This document shows positions 46,374 to 55,270 of a DNA stretch of 64,000 bases, one piece after another (position 1 is the first letter of the stretch; every line of letters starts with the position of its first letter). Origin of the DNA: G965229605 sp965229605 (lineage in GTDB: Bacteria > Pseudomonadota > Alphaproteobacteria > CBDDJK01); assembly GCA_965229605.1 (NCBI GenBank), contig OZ245892.1:310001-374000 (forward strand). The letters are read 5' to 3'. The position numbers and the translations under genes are program-made. The notes beneath the pieces are model-generated. The model saw only the letters and a list, made by a program, of their open reading frames with translations, had not been told where the DNA came from and did no database searches.

Positions 46374-47240
46374 TCAGCTATTTGCGCCCAGCCATTGCAG
46401 GGCAACCCCGCGCCCTGAAATCAGGGCGGCGGTGACCTCTCCGCCACGTCCGGCCCCGCCATCGACATTCAAGCGGTATAAACGGCTCCAGATGCCGGTA
46501 TTTTGTGGATCATAGCCTCTGACCACCAGCCGGAAGCCATCAATCGGCGCCGATGTTTCGGAAAAAAATTGGTCTCCCCACCAGAATTCATCTGACTGCT
46601 CAGTCAATGGGCGGGCCGGATCACAGCCAGAATTGACCAGCAGGGTGCGCGCCTTGACGCTATAGGCCGCATTTTTAAGACTGGACATAAAAGGGCTATA
46701 GCCCGGAAGGTCAGCACAGACCGCGCGGGCGGCTTTTGTCCATTCGCTCAAGGCTTGCCCGCCGACCCAAGCGGCAGCCCGGGCCAGCCCCCATTTGAGG
46801 CCAAATCCTTCAACCAGGCTGGCAATTCCGCGTTGTTCCATCCATTCAAGGATAGCAAGGGGCGAGGCTGCCTGATCAAGATGCAAAAGCCTTAGCCACA
46901 TTTCTTCTTGTGCGCCGTGGAGGAAAACATGGCCTGAAAGATGCTGATAGGGGGGAGCGGATAGAAACCAGACCCGAAAGCGCAAGAGTTCTTCCAGAAC
47001 TGCGTGCGCGGTGGGTCCATAGCCGAAATAATTGCCCATATAGACGATGGCATCGCCGGGCTGGAGGCGCGCAGCAATTTTCTGATGCACGCGTTTAAGC
47101 TGGGCGGCTTCGCCGTGGATGGCTCCAATAGCCCAGATCCGCTGCACAGGATCAAGGTCTGCAAGCGCAGAATGCGCTGTTTGCTGATTTAAGGCCTGCT
47201 GGCTTAAAGGCGGTTGAATGCGTATTCGTTTTGCAAGCAT
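46374..47240 (-). CDS. Degenerate PPP-family phosphatase (pseudo-phosphatase)
   Basis: A 288-residue protein with the outline of bacterial Ser/Thr or diadenosine tetraphosphate phosphatases but without their metal ligands. GAIHG (39-43) replaces GDIHG, keeping only His42. MGNYFGYGP (68-76) replaces GDxxDRG. LHGAQEEM (107-114) replaces the GNHE motif. VNSGCDPARPL replaces the usual His before AG-DP. RGYDPQ (241-246) replaces GHTP. The scaffold around these positions, including the C-terminal NVDGGAGRGGEVTAAL, is preserved. It is therefore probably catalytically dead and may serve as a binding protein. It lies 32 bases before mtnA and may be co-transcribed. Confidence 0.75.
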   Translation of the reverse strand: MLAKRIRIQPPLSQQALNQQTAHSALADLDPVQRIWAIGAIHGEAAQLKRVHQKIAARLQPGDAIVYMGNYFGYGPTAHAVLEELLRFRVWFLSAPPYQHLSGHVFLHGAQEEMWLRLLHLDQAASPLAILEWMEQRGIASLVEGFGLKWGLARAAAWVGGQALSEWTKAARAVCADLPGYSPFMSSLKNAAYSVKARTLLVNSGCDPARPLTEQSDEFWWGDQFFSETSAPIDGFRLVVRGYDPQNTGIWSRLYRLNVDGGAGRGGEVTAALISGRGVALQWLGANS

Positions 47241-47330
47241 GATTTTAGACGTTACCCTGATTCACCGATGGAAAATAGCTTACATTTCCAATAGGGCGAT
47301 TTTCTGAAAAGCTCAAATAGATGTATTTAA

Positions 47331-48218
47331 TCAGGGCGGGGATTGCTCAAGATGGGTGAGTAAAAATGTTCTAAACACGTCAATCCGTTTGGAGCCGCGT
47401 AATTCCTCGGGATAGACAAAATAGACAGATGTTTCTGGCCCGGTCAAATCGGGCAAGAGCCGGCATAGGCCCAGATTATTCATATTGCCGACCATATAAT
47501 TGGGCAGGCTGGCAACGCCAAGCCCGCTGCGCACCGCCCGATAGGCCCCGTAAAGATTATTGACAATCAGGCGCGGCGGGTGGCCTTTTGGCACCAGGGT
47601 TTGCAGCCAGTTTCTGTGACTGACTGCCAGTTCCGGGGCTTCTTCGCAGTAAATTAAATCCAGCTTTGCCAGGTCTTCAGGCGTGCGGGGCTTTCCCATG
47701 CGATCAATATAATCGCTTGCCGCATAAAGGTGAAAACTGAATGTGGCGATTTTGCGCTGAACCAGGCCGGGGTGATGCGGCGGGATAATGCGGATGGCAC
47801 AATCGGCTTCGCGCATGCCAAGGTCAAGCTCCTGATCCGTCAGGATGAGCTTGGCATCAATATCGGGATAAAGCTCCAGAAAGGCGCGAATACGCTCGGT
47901 CAGCCAGGTTGCGCCGAAAGCCGTTCCGGCAGTGATCTTTAGCGCACCAACAGGCCGGTCGCGCATTTCCGTCAAGCGGGTTTCGGCCTCCTGAATATGC
48001 CGGAAAACCAGGGAAGTCGTCTGATAGAGCGTTTCACCTGCTTCCGTCAGAACCAGCCCGCGCGCATGACGATGAAACAAGGTCGATTTTAAATCAGATT
48101 CAAGGGCTGTGACCTGGCGGCTGATCGCAGGCTGGCTAAGGCGCAGACGCTGGCCTGCATGTGTCAGGCTGCCTGCTTCTGCAACGGCATGGAAAATGCG
48201 TAATCTGTCCCAGTTCAT
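47331..48218 (-). CDS. LysR-family transcriptional regulator
   Basis: A 295-residue regulator. The N-terminal winged helix contains LRIFHAVAEAGSLTHAGQRLRLSQPAISRQVTALE in residues about 6-40, followed by a linker helix and a two-lobe effector domain (DLIYCEEAPELAVSHRNW, GLGVASLPNYM). The ATG at 48218 has AAGAAG upstream; a TTG ten codons earlier is less likely. It is divergent from the MotB operon. Three TTTGTA-AATTTA-type repeats lie just upstream and could be its operator. The effector is unknown. Confidence 0.85.
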   Translation of the reverse strand: MNWDRLRIFHAVAEAGSLTHAGQRLRLSQPAISRQVTALESDLKSTLFHRHARGLVLTEAGETLYQTTSLVFRHIQEAETRLTEMRDRPVGALKITAGTAFGATWLTERIRAFLELYPDIDAKLILTDQELDLGMREADCAIRIIPPHHPGLVQRKIATFSFHLYAASDYIDRMGKPRTPEDLAKLDLIYCEEAPELAVSHRNWLQTLVPKGHPPRLIVNNLYGAYRAVRSGLGVASLPNYMVGNMNNLGLCRLLPDLTGPETSVYFVYPEELRGSKRIDVFRTFLLTHLEQSPP

Positions 48219-48238
48219 TATGCTTCTTGATTGTGCCG

Positions 48239-48284
48239 TTTGTAACAATTTATCTGTTTGTAGCGATTTATTTGTAGCGATTTA
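48239..48284. repeat. Direct repeats between lysR and the MotB operon
   Basis: Two perfect adjacent copies of TTTGTAGCGATTTA (48257-48270 and 48271-48284) and a diverged copy TTTGTAACAATTTA (48239-48252). They lie in the 173-base divergent gap 21-66 bases upstream of the lysR start, a plausible autoregulatory binding site. Confidence 0.55.
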
Positions 48285-48391
48285 TACGTTTCAAACAATA
48301 AATAAAGCGGCCCATATAAAGGGAAACAAGTTCCAAACACGCAAAAACATAATTGCCCTTTGACAGCCAATCAGGGTAAAAGGCGTTCATT

Positions 48392-49375
48392 ATGAAAGCA
48401 GCTGATAAATTTCAAGCTCAGGCAGAGGACGATACGCCCGTCAAGGCCGATCCATCAGCGGTTTTATTCCTTAGCCTGTTTCTTCTTTTGCTTGCCTTTT
48501 TTATCCTGCTTAACGCTTTGTCAAATCTGGATAAAAAAAAGATCACAGAGGTGATGTCCTCTTTCACAAAGCCGGAAGAATCTTCGGATGTCGAGCAACA
48601 ATCGGCCAATGCCTCGGCAGAGGAAATAACTGTCACCTCTTCGGAAAATCAGGTTCTTGATTCCCTTGAAATCCTGTTTGCAAATACGATCCCGCTGGTG
48701 AAAGCTGAAAACAGCTATCTGGGAAAACGCTTGATGGTCGAGCTGCCGTATAAGGAAATCTTTGTTGGCACCGGACAGACTGTGCGGGCGGATCGCAAGC
48801 GTGTTTTGCAATCGCTTTCCCCTATCCTGAGCAATGAATATGTGCGTAATTTCCGGATGCGGATGCGTGTGACGCTTTTTACAAAGAATCTGTATGATGA
48901 TTCAGGGGCTTCTATTGTGCGCGGGGAGGATTTGCGCCGTCCGATTGAAGGAAGGACTCAATATCTGGACAGCCAGGCGGCTTTACGAGGGGATTTAATT
49001 GATATTCAGCCTGAAGTCACCGGGTTATCGATAGCAACAGGGTCTGATCGCAATGCTGATTTCCTTCGTCTTCTCAGCCTCTATAATGCGCTGATCGAGT
49101 CCGGTATCCCGGCGACGTCCACGCGCATGTCCTTGCGGGAGGCCGGAAAAAATCAGGAAGAAACCCTGCGTCTGCGCTTTTTCATCGAAGGAGTCGGCGT
49201 GCCGGGTCTGGCTCTGGAAGGGCTGGAGAAGAAGCTGATTACCGGGGTTTCGGCTTCTCCTGCCAGCACGCAGCCCCGTCCGTCGATCATTCCGCAAATA
49301 AATATAGAAGACCTGAATGAAGACATAAATATAGAAGCCCAAATAAATACAGAAGGACGGATTGATGGCAACTGA
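48392..49375 (+). CDS. MotB-like stator protein lacking the proton-binding Asp
   Basis: A 327-residue inner-membrane protein with one helix (residues about 22-44, LFLSLFLLLLAFFILLNALS) that aligns with the MotB helix of the next gene through AFF/TFF. In MotB the helix starts with an essential Asp; here the equivalent position is Ser28, and the only nearby acid is Asp20, before the helix. The periplasmic part (LMVELPYKEIFVGTGQTVRADRKRVLQSLSPIL) recalls the OmpA/MotB domain but without the clear peptidoglycan-binding motif. It ends in a low-complexity tail. It overlaps the next gene by 11 bases. It may be a structural partner of a stator rather than an ion channel; this is inference. Confidence 0.65.
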   Translation: MKAADKFQAQAEDDTPVKADPSAVLFLSLFLLLLAFFILLNALSNLDKKKITEVMSSFTKPEESSDVEQQSANASAEEITVTSSENQVLDSLEILFANTIPLVKAENSYLGKRLMVELPYKEIFVGTGQTVRADRKRVLQSLSPILSNEYVRNFRMRMRVTLFTKNLYDDSGASIVRGEDLRRPIEGRTQYLDSQAALRGDLIDIQPEVTGLSIATGSDRNADFLRLLSLYNALIESGIPATSTRMSLREAGKNQEETLRLRFFIEGVGVPGLALEGLEKKLITGVSASPASTQPRPSIIPQINIEDLNEDINIEAQINTEGRIDGN

Positions 49376-50324
49376 TGATCCCGCGCCTGAAAATCCTGCA
49401 GGCCCTGTACAACAAAACGCACAGCAAAACGTACAACAAAACGCACAGCAAACTGGTAATCCACAACCAATCGTAAATGCGACCACTCTGAACACGCCAG
49501 ATGCAAACGCAGCCGCGCAAGCAGATGGACAAACGGATGAGGACTCGGACCAGGAAGGCCCCGAAAATCCCGAGCAAACCCCCGAAGCCAGCCACGTAGA
49601 GGCTGTGCCAACAGACGTTCAGGAAAAGCCCAATCCACTGGCCTGGATGACGACCTTTGCCGATCTCACCGCGCTGATGCTGACCTTCTTTGTTATTTTA
49701 TTTTCAATGTCGATCCCGAATCCGCCTAAATGGACGCCGGTCATGAGCAAGCTCCAAACCAGCTTCCGCGAGCAAGTCCATCAATCAAACCAGAAAGGAT
49801 CTCCACTCAATATTGAAACGCATGGCGTATACGGCGCAGCCAATACCGGCTATCTTGGCAATCTGCTGGCTGAAGACTTCAGACGGCAGCCCTTGCTCAA
49901 TAAAGCCCATATCAGCCCGTTCAACGACTATCTGGTGATCACATTCGCTGATGGATTATTCTTTAAAAAAGGCAGTGACTATCTGGTCAATGCCGAACAG
50001 GACTTGAAAATTCTGGATGCGCTGACGCCTATTCTTAATCAGCTGCAAAATGAAATTGCCGTTTATGGACATGCCAGCGATGAAACCAGCTTTGGCGCAA
50101 CCAGCGCAGAAGAAATGGCCGATGAACAAGTCGTCCTGTCTTTGAAGCGTGCGCATAAAATTGCAATCCATCTGATTGAATCGGGCTATGTTGGAGAACT
50201 GCGGCTTGTCGGATTCGGCACATCGGAAGCCGACAAGCTTTCCGAAAGCCTGCCAGAAGACTTGCGCGATCAGCTGGGGCGGCGGGCTGATATTGCCATC
50301 TATACCGAAGCTTATGGACAATAA
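49365..50324 (+). CDS. motB: Flagellar motor protein MotB
   Basis: A 319-residue stator subunit. A long hydrophilic Asn/Gln/Glu-rich N-terminus of about 90 residues precedes the helix WMTTFADLTALMLTFFVILFSMS (split at about 94-116) with the proton-binding Asp100. The C-terminal OmpA-like domain contains IAVYGHASDETSF, VLSLKRAHKIAIHLIESG and RRADIAIY and should bind peptidoglycan. The ATG at 49365 is used because AAGGA lies 10 bases upstream. The N-terminal extension is unusual for MotB. No motA lies beside it. A 19-base perfect tandem duplication covers its stop codon. Confidence 0.85.
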   Translation: MATDDPAPENPAGPVQQNAQQNVQQNAQQTGNPQPIVNATTLNTPDANAAAQADGQTDEDSDQEGPENPEQTPEASHVEAVPTDVQEKPNPLAWMTTFADLTALMLTFFVILFSMSIPNPPKWTPVMSKLQTSFREQVHQSNQKGSPLNIETHGVYGAANTGYLGNLLAEDFRRQPLLNKAHISPFNDYLVITFADGLFFKKGSDYLVNAEQDLKILDALTPILNQLQNEIAVYGHASDETSFGATSAEEMADEQVVLSLKRAHKIAIHLIESGYVGELRLVGFGTSEADKLSESLPEDLRDQLGRRADIAIYTEAYGQ

Positions 50325-50360
50325 ACCAGCGATATAACTTGAAACCAGCGATATAACTTG
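50323..50360. repeat. Perfect 19-base tandem duplication at the motB stop
   Basis: The unit AAACCAGCGATATAACTTG occurs at 50323-50341 and 50342-50360 without mismatch. The first unit begins inside the TAA stop of motB (50322-50324). Confidence 0.85.
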
Positions 50361-50441
50361 AAAAATGACCGATATTCGTTTATCTACAGGATACTCCCAA
50401 TTCCCAGATAACGGGCCCCTAAATTACAGGGTAAAATAAAC

Positions 50442-53400
50442 ATGCTGGACAGAAGTCTCCCGCAAAGCGTGTTAGCCGCCATCGTCTATTTTGCGCTCTG
50501 GCTTATGGTCTATCTGGCCTCCGGCAGTCTCTCCGCGCTCAACGCGCAGCAAGCCGTGCTGGTCCGGGCCTGGGAACGTGTCGGCTCTGCGCAGGTGTCT
50601 TTCGACTGGAAAGAACCCGTCAATTTCTCCACACGACTCAATAACCAACGACTTCATATTGATTTCAGCAAGCCTCTGATTGCCAATCTTGCTGCAGCCC
50701 TGCGGCTGGCTTCGGGCTATATTGCCGGGGGCAATGTGTCAGAGGATGGAAAAACCGTCAGCCTGCTTTTACGCCAACCGGTCGAGGTCAATGCCTACCT
50801 GCGCGGGGAGCGGGTGATTGTTGAGCTGACTCCTGCGCCTGGTCGGGAGACATCGGTTATGGCTTCTGGAAGCCGCGCCAGGCAGAGTGGCGGCCAGAGT
50901 GGCGGCCAGAGTTCCCAGCAGAGTGGAAGGTCTGTTCCGCGTGATCCTTCGGCGACCCAGCGCATACGCCCGCCGGACGGGGACCCGCAGGACCTTGTTG
51001 CGCAAGCCCGTGCAGGTGTGAGACGGGCCGGTGTTAGACAGGCGGCTAACAGAGCAGTCAATCAGCGGCAAAATCTTCCAGAGGAGAGAGAGACTCTGGA
51101 TGTCCGGTCGCCTGATGAAGGGGATCAAATACGGAATCGCGAAAGCGATCTGATTGTCCAGCGCGGGCGCGAGGAGCCGGAATCAGAGCTTTTGCGCCGG
51201 ACGCGGGAGGAGCGAAATCAGAAACCGGAGCCGCCGCCTGCGCCGGTTCCTTCGCCGGATATTTCGGTTCCCACCATTCAGATTGATGCGGAAGACGGCG
51301 AGGGTTATACCCGCTTTGCCTTTACCTGGCCGGAGCCGGTCGGGTTTCAGACCAGTGCGGTGCGCGGCAATCTTGCCATTGAGTTTGACAAGCGCGGTTT
51401 TATTGACCGGGATTATCTTGCCTCTGTTCTGCCGGAGGGTGTGAGTGCGCCGGTGATTACCAATCTTGGCCAGCAAACCAATATTTTGCTGCGTATTCCG
51501 CGCGATTATGTTGTGCGGACTTATAAGCTCAAGAACCGGGCTATTTTTGATTTGCGCGATCAGGCAGAGGGCCCGCCGCCAGATATTTCGCAAGAGCCGG
51601 GGGAGCTTATTGCGCAGGTTAGTGCGGGTGATCAGGATGTAGACCCTGATCTGGCGGCTGCGCGGGCTATTCAGTCCGGGGATCTGGACATTCGCAGTGT
51701 GTCGGAGAAAGAGGCCCGCGATCTTTTGATCGAGCGTGGAGAATTGTCAGAAGATGATGTCTTTAATTCGGAAAGCGGGATCACGGGTCCGCCGCTGGCG
51801 CATATGCGTTTTGAATGGAACGAACCGGTTGGGGCGGCGATTTTCAGGCGTGGGGCCTTTATCTGGATTGTTTTTGATCAGCGTGCGCCGGTTGATCTTG
51901 CCCCGATTGAAGGGGACGGGCGAGATGTCATTGGCAATCTGGAGCAGTTGCCCTATCAAAATGCCACAGTCTTGATGCTGGAGGTGCCGGATCAGCGGAT
52001 CAATCCGTCCTTGACCCGCGAAGGACCGACCTGGATTGTGAGTCTGCGCATGGGGTCGGTGCGCCCGGCCAATCAGCTGCCGATTGAAATTCTGGTGAAT
52101 TCGGATCGTGGGGCGCATGTCTATCTGGCCAGTCAGGAGCCCGGGCGCCATATGACGATTGAGGACCCGGCGGTCGGGGATTCCTTTGAAGTCATTACCT
52201 ATCGGGAGACCGGCTACGGTGTGCGGGGAGAGCGAAGCTATCCAGAATTTACCATTTTACCAACGGTGCAGGGTCTGGCTCTGGAACGCTGGCTGGACCG
52301 TCTTGTTGTCTCGCGCGATGAAAGTGGTCATGTGGTTGCGTCGACAGAAGGCTTGCATTTGTCCGGAGTCTCGCCGGATGTCGATGATTCGGCCAATGCG
52401 ACCTTTAAAACCGCCGCTCTGTTCAATTTCCGGGACTGGGCGCGAGGAGACCCGGCAGAATTTAACTGGAACCGGCAGAAGCTGCTGCGCACGATATCCG
52501 AACTTCCAGAGGATGATCAGCCCCGCGGTCGTCTCGATCTGGCACGTTTCTATGTTGCCAACGGCTATGGCCCGGAAGCCCTGGCCATGCTGAACCTGAT
52601 TGAAAAGGACCATCCCAAACTGGTCGAGACCGATGGCTTCAAGGGCCTGGCGGCGGCAGCCAATCTGGTATCCAATCGCCCGCAAGAGGCGCGGGATATT
52701 CTTTTTACCAAAGGTTTTGACAGTTATACCGAGTCAACTCTCTGGCGCGGGTTTGTTCTGGCACAAGAAGGAAACCTGGAAGAGGCCACACAATTATTTA
52801 ACATGTCTGTCAGTCAATTACGTTCTTATCCGCCTGTTTTAAAAGGTCAAATAGGCATATCGATGATTGAAAGCGCGCTGGCAAGCCGGGATGTGCGCCT
52901 TGCCACAGGGGTGATGGAACTGCTTGATGATGTCAAGGATGACCTGCCGCGCGGGACAAATGGCGATTTGAAATATCATATGGGGCGGCTTTATGCAGCC
53001 CGCACTGATTTTGAAAATGCCTTGCGTCTCTGGGAAGAGGTTATCGAAGGAAGTGATCGCAAGAACCGCGCCCGTGCCATGCTGGCTCTGGTAAACCTCA
53101 GCTTGCGCCAAGAGCTGATTGCTCCTCAACAGGCCATGGAATATCTGGAAACCCTGCGCTATGAGTGGCGCGGCGATCAGTTCGAACTGGCAGTTATGGA
53201 GCAACTGGGCAAACTCTATATTGAAAATGGTCAATATTATGAAGGGCTTGATGTCTATCGCACGGCCTTGAGCTATTTCTCGAATGACCCGGTGGCTCCG
53301 GTGATCAGCGAACGGATGCGCAGCACATTCACCGATCTATTCCTGCACGGAAAAGCCGATGAGCTTGAACCCGCCAAAGCCCTTGCTATTTACGATTCAT

Positions 53401-54206
53401 TCCGGGAACTCACCCCGGCAGGCGAAACCGGCGATCAAATGATCGACAAGCTGATTGACCGGCTGATCACCGTCGATTTGCTTGACCGGGCCTCTAACTT
53501 GCTGACTCACCAGATTGCTCACCGGCTGGACGGAGTCCCGAAAGCCGAAGCCGGAGTCAAGCTGGCGACGATTGAATTGCTGTCCGAACGGCCAGACCTT
53601 TCGCTGGCGGCACTTGATAACTCGCATGTTCCGGGAATGCCGCAGTCACTGGCTGACAGCAGACGCCAGCTGCGGGCCAAAGCCCATTTCACACGTGGCG
53701 AAAACGAAGAATCCATCAAACTTCTGGCCGGGGACATTTCGCCCAATGCCGATCTCTTGCGCAAGGATATCTACTGGAAACAGCGACGCTGGCAGGAAGT
53801 GGCCAAAAATCTGCAGCGGCTTGCCGGACAGCCTCCGGCCCGCGCAAGGCAAGCCATGCCTGCCCAAAATGCCCGCCATGTTGTTGACTGGGCCGTCGCC
53901 TTGCGCCTGGATAATGATCTCAGAGGCCTTGCCTATCTAAGCTCGACCTATGGCTCGGCGATGGAGCGCAGTGAATTTGCAACCATCTTTGACTATCTGA
54001 CCAATGCCCCGCCCGGATCTGTCGATGAAATGCCGGAGGATATCCGCAATTATGTCAATAATCTGGCCTCCGAGGATGAGTTCGACAGTTTTCTTGATAA
54101 TTACCGCGAGTCGATCCTTCCCAGCAGTCTGGAGCCCTCCGGCCTTGATGCCAGAGCCCCCGGTGAACCGCGCTCCAACACCTCAGCTGACACGATCTCC
54201 CAATGA
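50442..54206 (+). CDS. Giant envelope protein: three W-x-E-P-V beta modules plus TPR-like C-terminus
   Basis: A 1254-residue protein. The N-terminal hydrophobic segment (residues about 8-35) is a signal or anchor. Three similar beta-rich modules follow, each opening with an aromatic strand and a W-x-E-P-V motif: FDWKEPV at Trp56, FTWPEPV at Trp296 and FEWNEPV at Trp459. Each continues with a strand containing a hydrophobic pair and DF/EFDK/VFDQ, and a later LLLR/ILLRIP/LMLEVP strand. They resemble AMIN-like domains, but the family is not certain. Gln/Ser/Gly- and Arg/Glu-rich linkers separate modules one and two. From about residue 670 to the end there are TPR-type helical pairs (ARFYVANGYGPEALAMLNLI, GRLYAARTDFENALRLWEEV). 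Position after motB suggests a motor or envelope scaffold. The stop overlaps the holA start (ATGA). Confidence 0.7.
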   Translation: MLDRSLPQSVLAAIVYFALWLMVYLASGSLSALNAQQAVLVRAWERVGSAQVSFDWKEPVNFSTRLNNQRLHIDFSKPLIANLAAALRLASGYIAGGNVSEDGKTVSLLLRQPVEVNAYLRGERVIVELTPAPGRETSVMASGSRARQSGGQSGGQSSQQSGRSVPRDPSATQRIRPPDGDPQDLVAQARAGVRRAGVRQAANRAVNQRQNLPEERETLDVRSPDEGDQIRNRESDLIVQRGREEPESELLRRTREERNQKPEPPPAPVPSPDISVPTIQIDAEDGEGYTRFAFTWPEPVGFQTSAVRGNLAIEFDKRGFIDRDYLASVLPEGVSAPVITNLGQQTNILLRIPRDYVVRTYKLKNRAIFDLRDQAEGPPPDISQEPGELIAQVSAGDQDVDPDLAAARAIQSGDLDIRSVSEKEARDLLIERGELSEDDVFNSESGITGPPLAHMRFEWNEPVGAAIFRRGAFIWIVFDQRAPVDLAPIEGDGRDVIGNLEQLPYQNATVLMLEVPDQRINPSLTREGPTWIVSLRMGSVRPANQLPIEILVNSDRGAHVYLASQEPGRHMTIEDPAVGDSFEVITYRETGYGVRGERSYPEFTILPTVQGLALERWLDRLVVSRDESGHVVASTEGLHLSGVSPDVDDSANATFKTAALFNFRDWARGDPAEFNWNRQKLLRTISELPEDDQPRGRLDLARFYVANGYGPEALAMLNLIEKDHPKLVETDGFKGLAAAANLVSNRPQEARDILFTKGFDSYTESTLWRGFVLAQEGNLEEATQLFNMSVSQLRSYPPVLKGQIGISMIESALASRDVRLATGVMELLDDVKDDLPRGTNGDLKYHMGRLYAARTDFENALRLWEEVIEGSDRKNRARAMLALVNLSLRQELIAPQQAMEYLETLRYEWRGDQFELAVMEQLGKLYIENGQYYEGLDVYRTALSYFSNDPVAPVISERMRSTFTDLFLHGKADELEPAKALAIYDSFRELTPAGETGDQMIDKLIDRLITVDLLDRASNLLTHQIAHRLDGVPKAEAGVKLATIELLSERPDLSLAALDNSHVPGMPQSLADSRRQLRAKAHFTRGENEESIKLLAGDISPNADLLRKDIYWKQRRWQEVAKNLQRLAGQPPARARQAMPAQNARHVVDWAVALRLDNDLRGLAYLSSTYGSAMERSEFATIFDYLTNAPPGSVDEMPEDIRNYVNNLASEDEFDSFLDNYRESILPSSLEPSGLDARAPGEPRSNTSADTISQ

Positions 54207-55267
54207 AAATTCAGCCCCGCGCGGTTGAAGGTTTTCTGCAACAGCCGGACCCTTCCTTGCGGGTTATTCTGGTTTATGGGCCCGATTCAGGCCTGGTGCG
54301 GGAGCGTGTCAATCATCTGGCTTCCCGGATTGCCCCCAATCTGGATGATCCGTTTCAGGTCTCACTCCTGTCAGACGAAGATTTAAAGCAAGTGCCAAGC
54401 CGCTTGTCCGATGAAGCTGCCCAGATTTCCTTCGGGCCTGACCGCAGGCTGATTCTGGTGCGTGCCGCCCAACAGGCCACAGCAAAAGCCCTCAAGATTT
54501 TTTTGAAAGAATTGCCTAAAGACTTGTCTAAAGAAGAAGGACCTGAAGATGTATCCGGTCATTCGCTGATTCTGCTACAGGCGGGTGATCTCTCCCCGCG
54601 CGATGATTTAAGGGCGCAATGCGAAGCCCATAAATATGCCGCCGCCGTGCCGTGCTATCTGGGGTCTCCGCAGGTGATTCAAGGCCTTATGCGCGAGATT
54701 TTTGGCCGCACCCGCGTAGCCATCGACCGGGAGGCTGAAAATTTCGTGCTTTCCCAGCTTGGCGCAGACCATGGCATTTCACGTCAGGAGATTGAAAAAC
54801 TTGCTCTTTATGCCGGGGAAGGCGGCAGTCTTGGCCTCAATGAAGTCCTGCATATGCTTGGAAACACCAGCGATGCCCGGGTGGATGAAACATTGGGCCG
54901 CATTCTTTGCGGAGACTGGCGGCAAGCCGAACCGCATCTTGAAGAATTGCTGCGTCAGGGGGTATCGCCGATTGCTATTCTGCGCCCGCTTGCTTCGGCT
55001 CTTTTGCGCCTGAAACGGCTTCATATCCTGATGCAGTCAGGACAAGGCGAGGAGGCCGCGATCAAATCCTATAAACCCCCTATTTTCTTTAAACAGATCC
55101 CCCTGATCAAACGCCAGTTGAACCTGTGGGATTTAAAGCGTCTGGACAAACTCTTGCAAGCAACGCTGGATGTTGAAGCCGCCTGTAAAAAGACTCAGGC
55201 TCCGGCAGCTCTATTGATGACCTATCTCTGCTTGCAAATTGCCCAGCGGGCTGGCTATCGCGGCTGA
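54203..55267 (+). CDS. holA: DNA polymerase III subunit delta
   Basis: A 354-residue clamp-loader subunit that opens the beta clamp. RVILVYGPDSGLVRERV near residue 20, FGPDRRLILVRAAQQ near 78 and the C-terminal IAILRPLASALLRLKRLHILM region match HolA. It overlaps the giant envelope gene by 4 bases. The usual neighbours lptE and leuS are absent, so it has moved into the MotB transcript. Confidence 0.9.
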   Translation: MKIQPRAVEGFLQQPDPSLRVILVYGPDSGLVRERVNHLASRIAPNLDDPFQVSLLSDEDLKQVPSRLSDEAAQISFGPDRRLILVRAAQQATAKALKIFLKELPKDLSKEEGPEDVSGHSLILLQAGDLSPRDDLRAQCEAHKYAAAVPCYLGSPQVIQGLMREIFGRTRVAIDREAENFVLSQLGADHGISRQEIEKLALYAGEGGSLGLNEVLHMLGNTSDARVDETLGRILCGDWRQAEPHLEELLRQGVSPIAILRPLASALLRLKRLHILMQSGQGEEAAIKSYKPPIFFKQIPLIKRQLNLWDLKRLDKLLQATLDVEAACKKTQAPAALLMTYLCLQIAQRAGYRG

Positions 55268-55270
55268 GTT

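Noticed and set aside
47255..47335. CCCTGATT/AATCAGGG inverted repeat as a terminator
   Set aside because: The arms are about 65 bases apart with no T-run, so a stable hairpin is unlikely.
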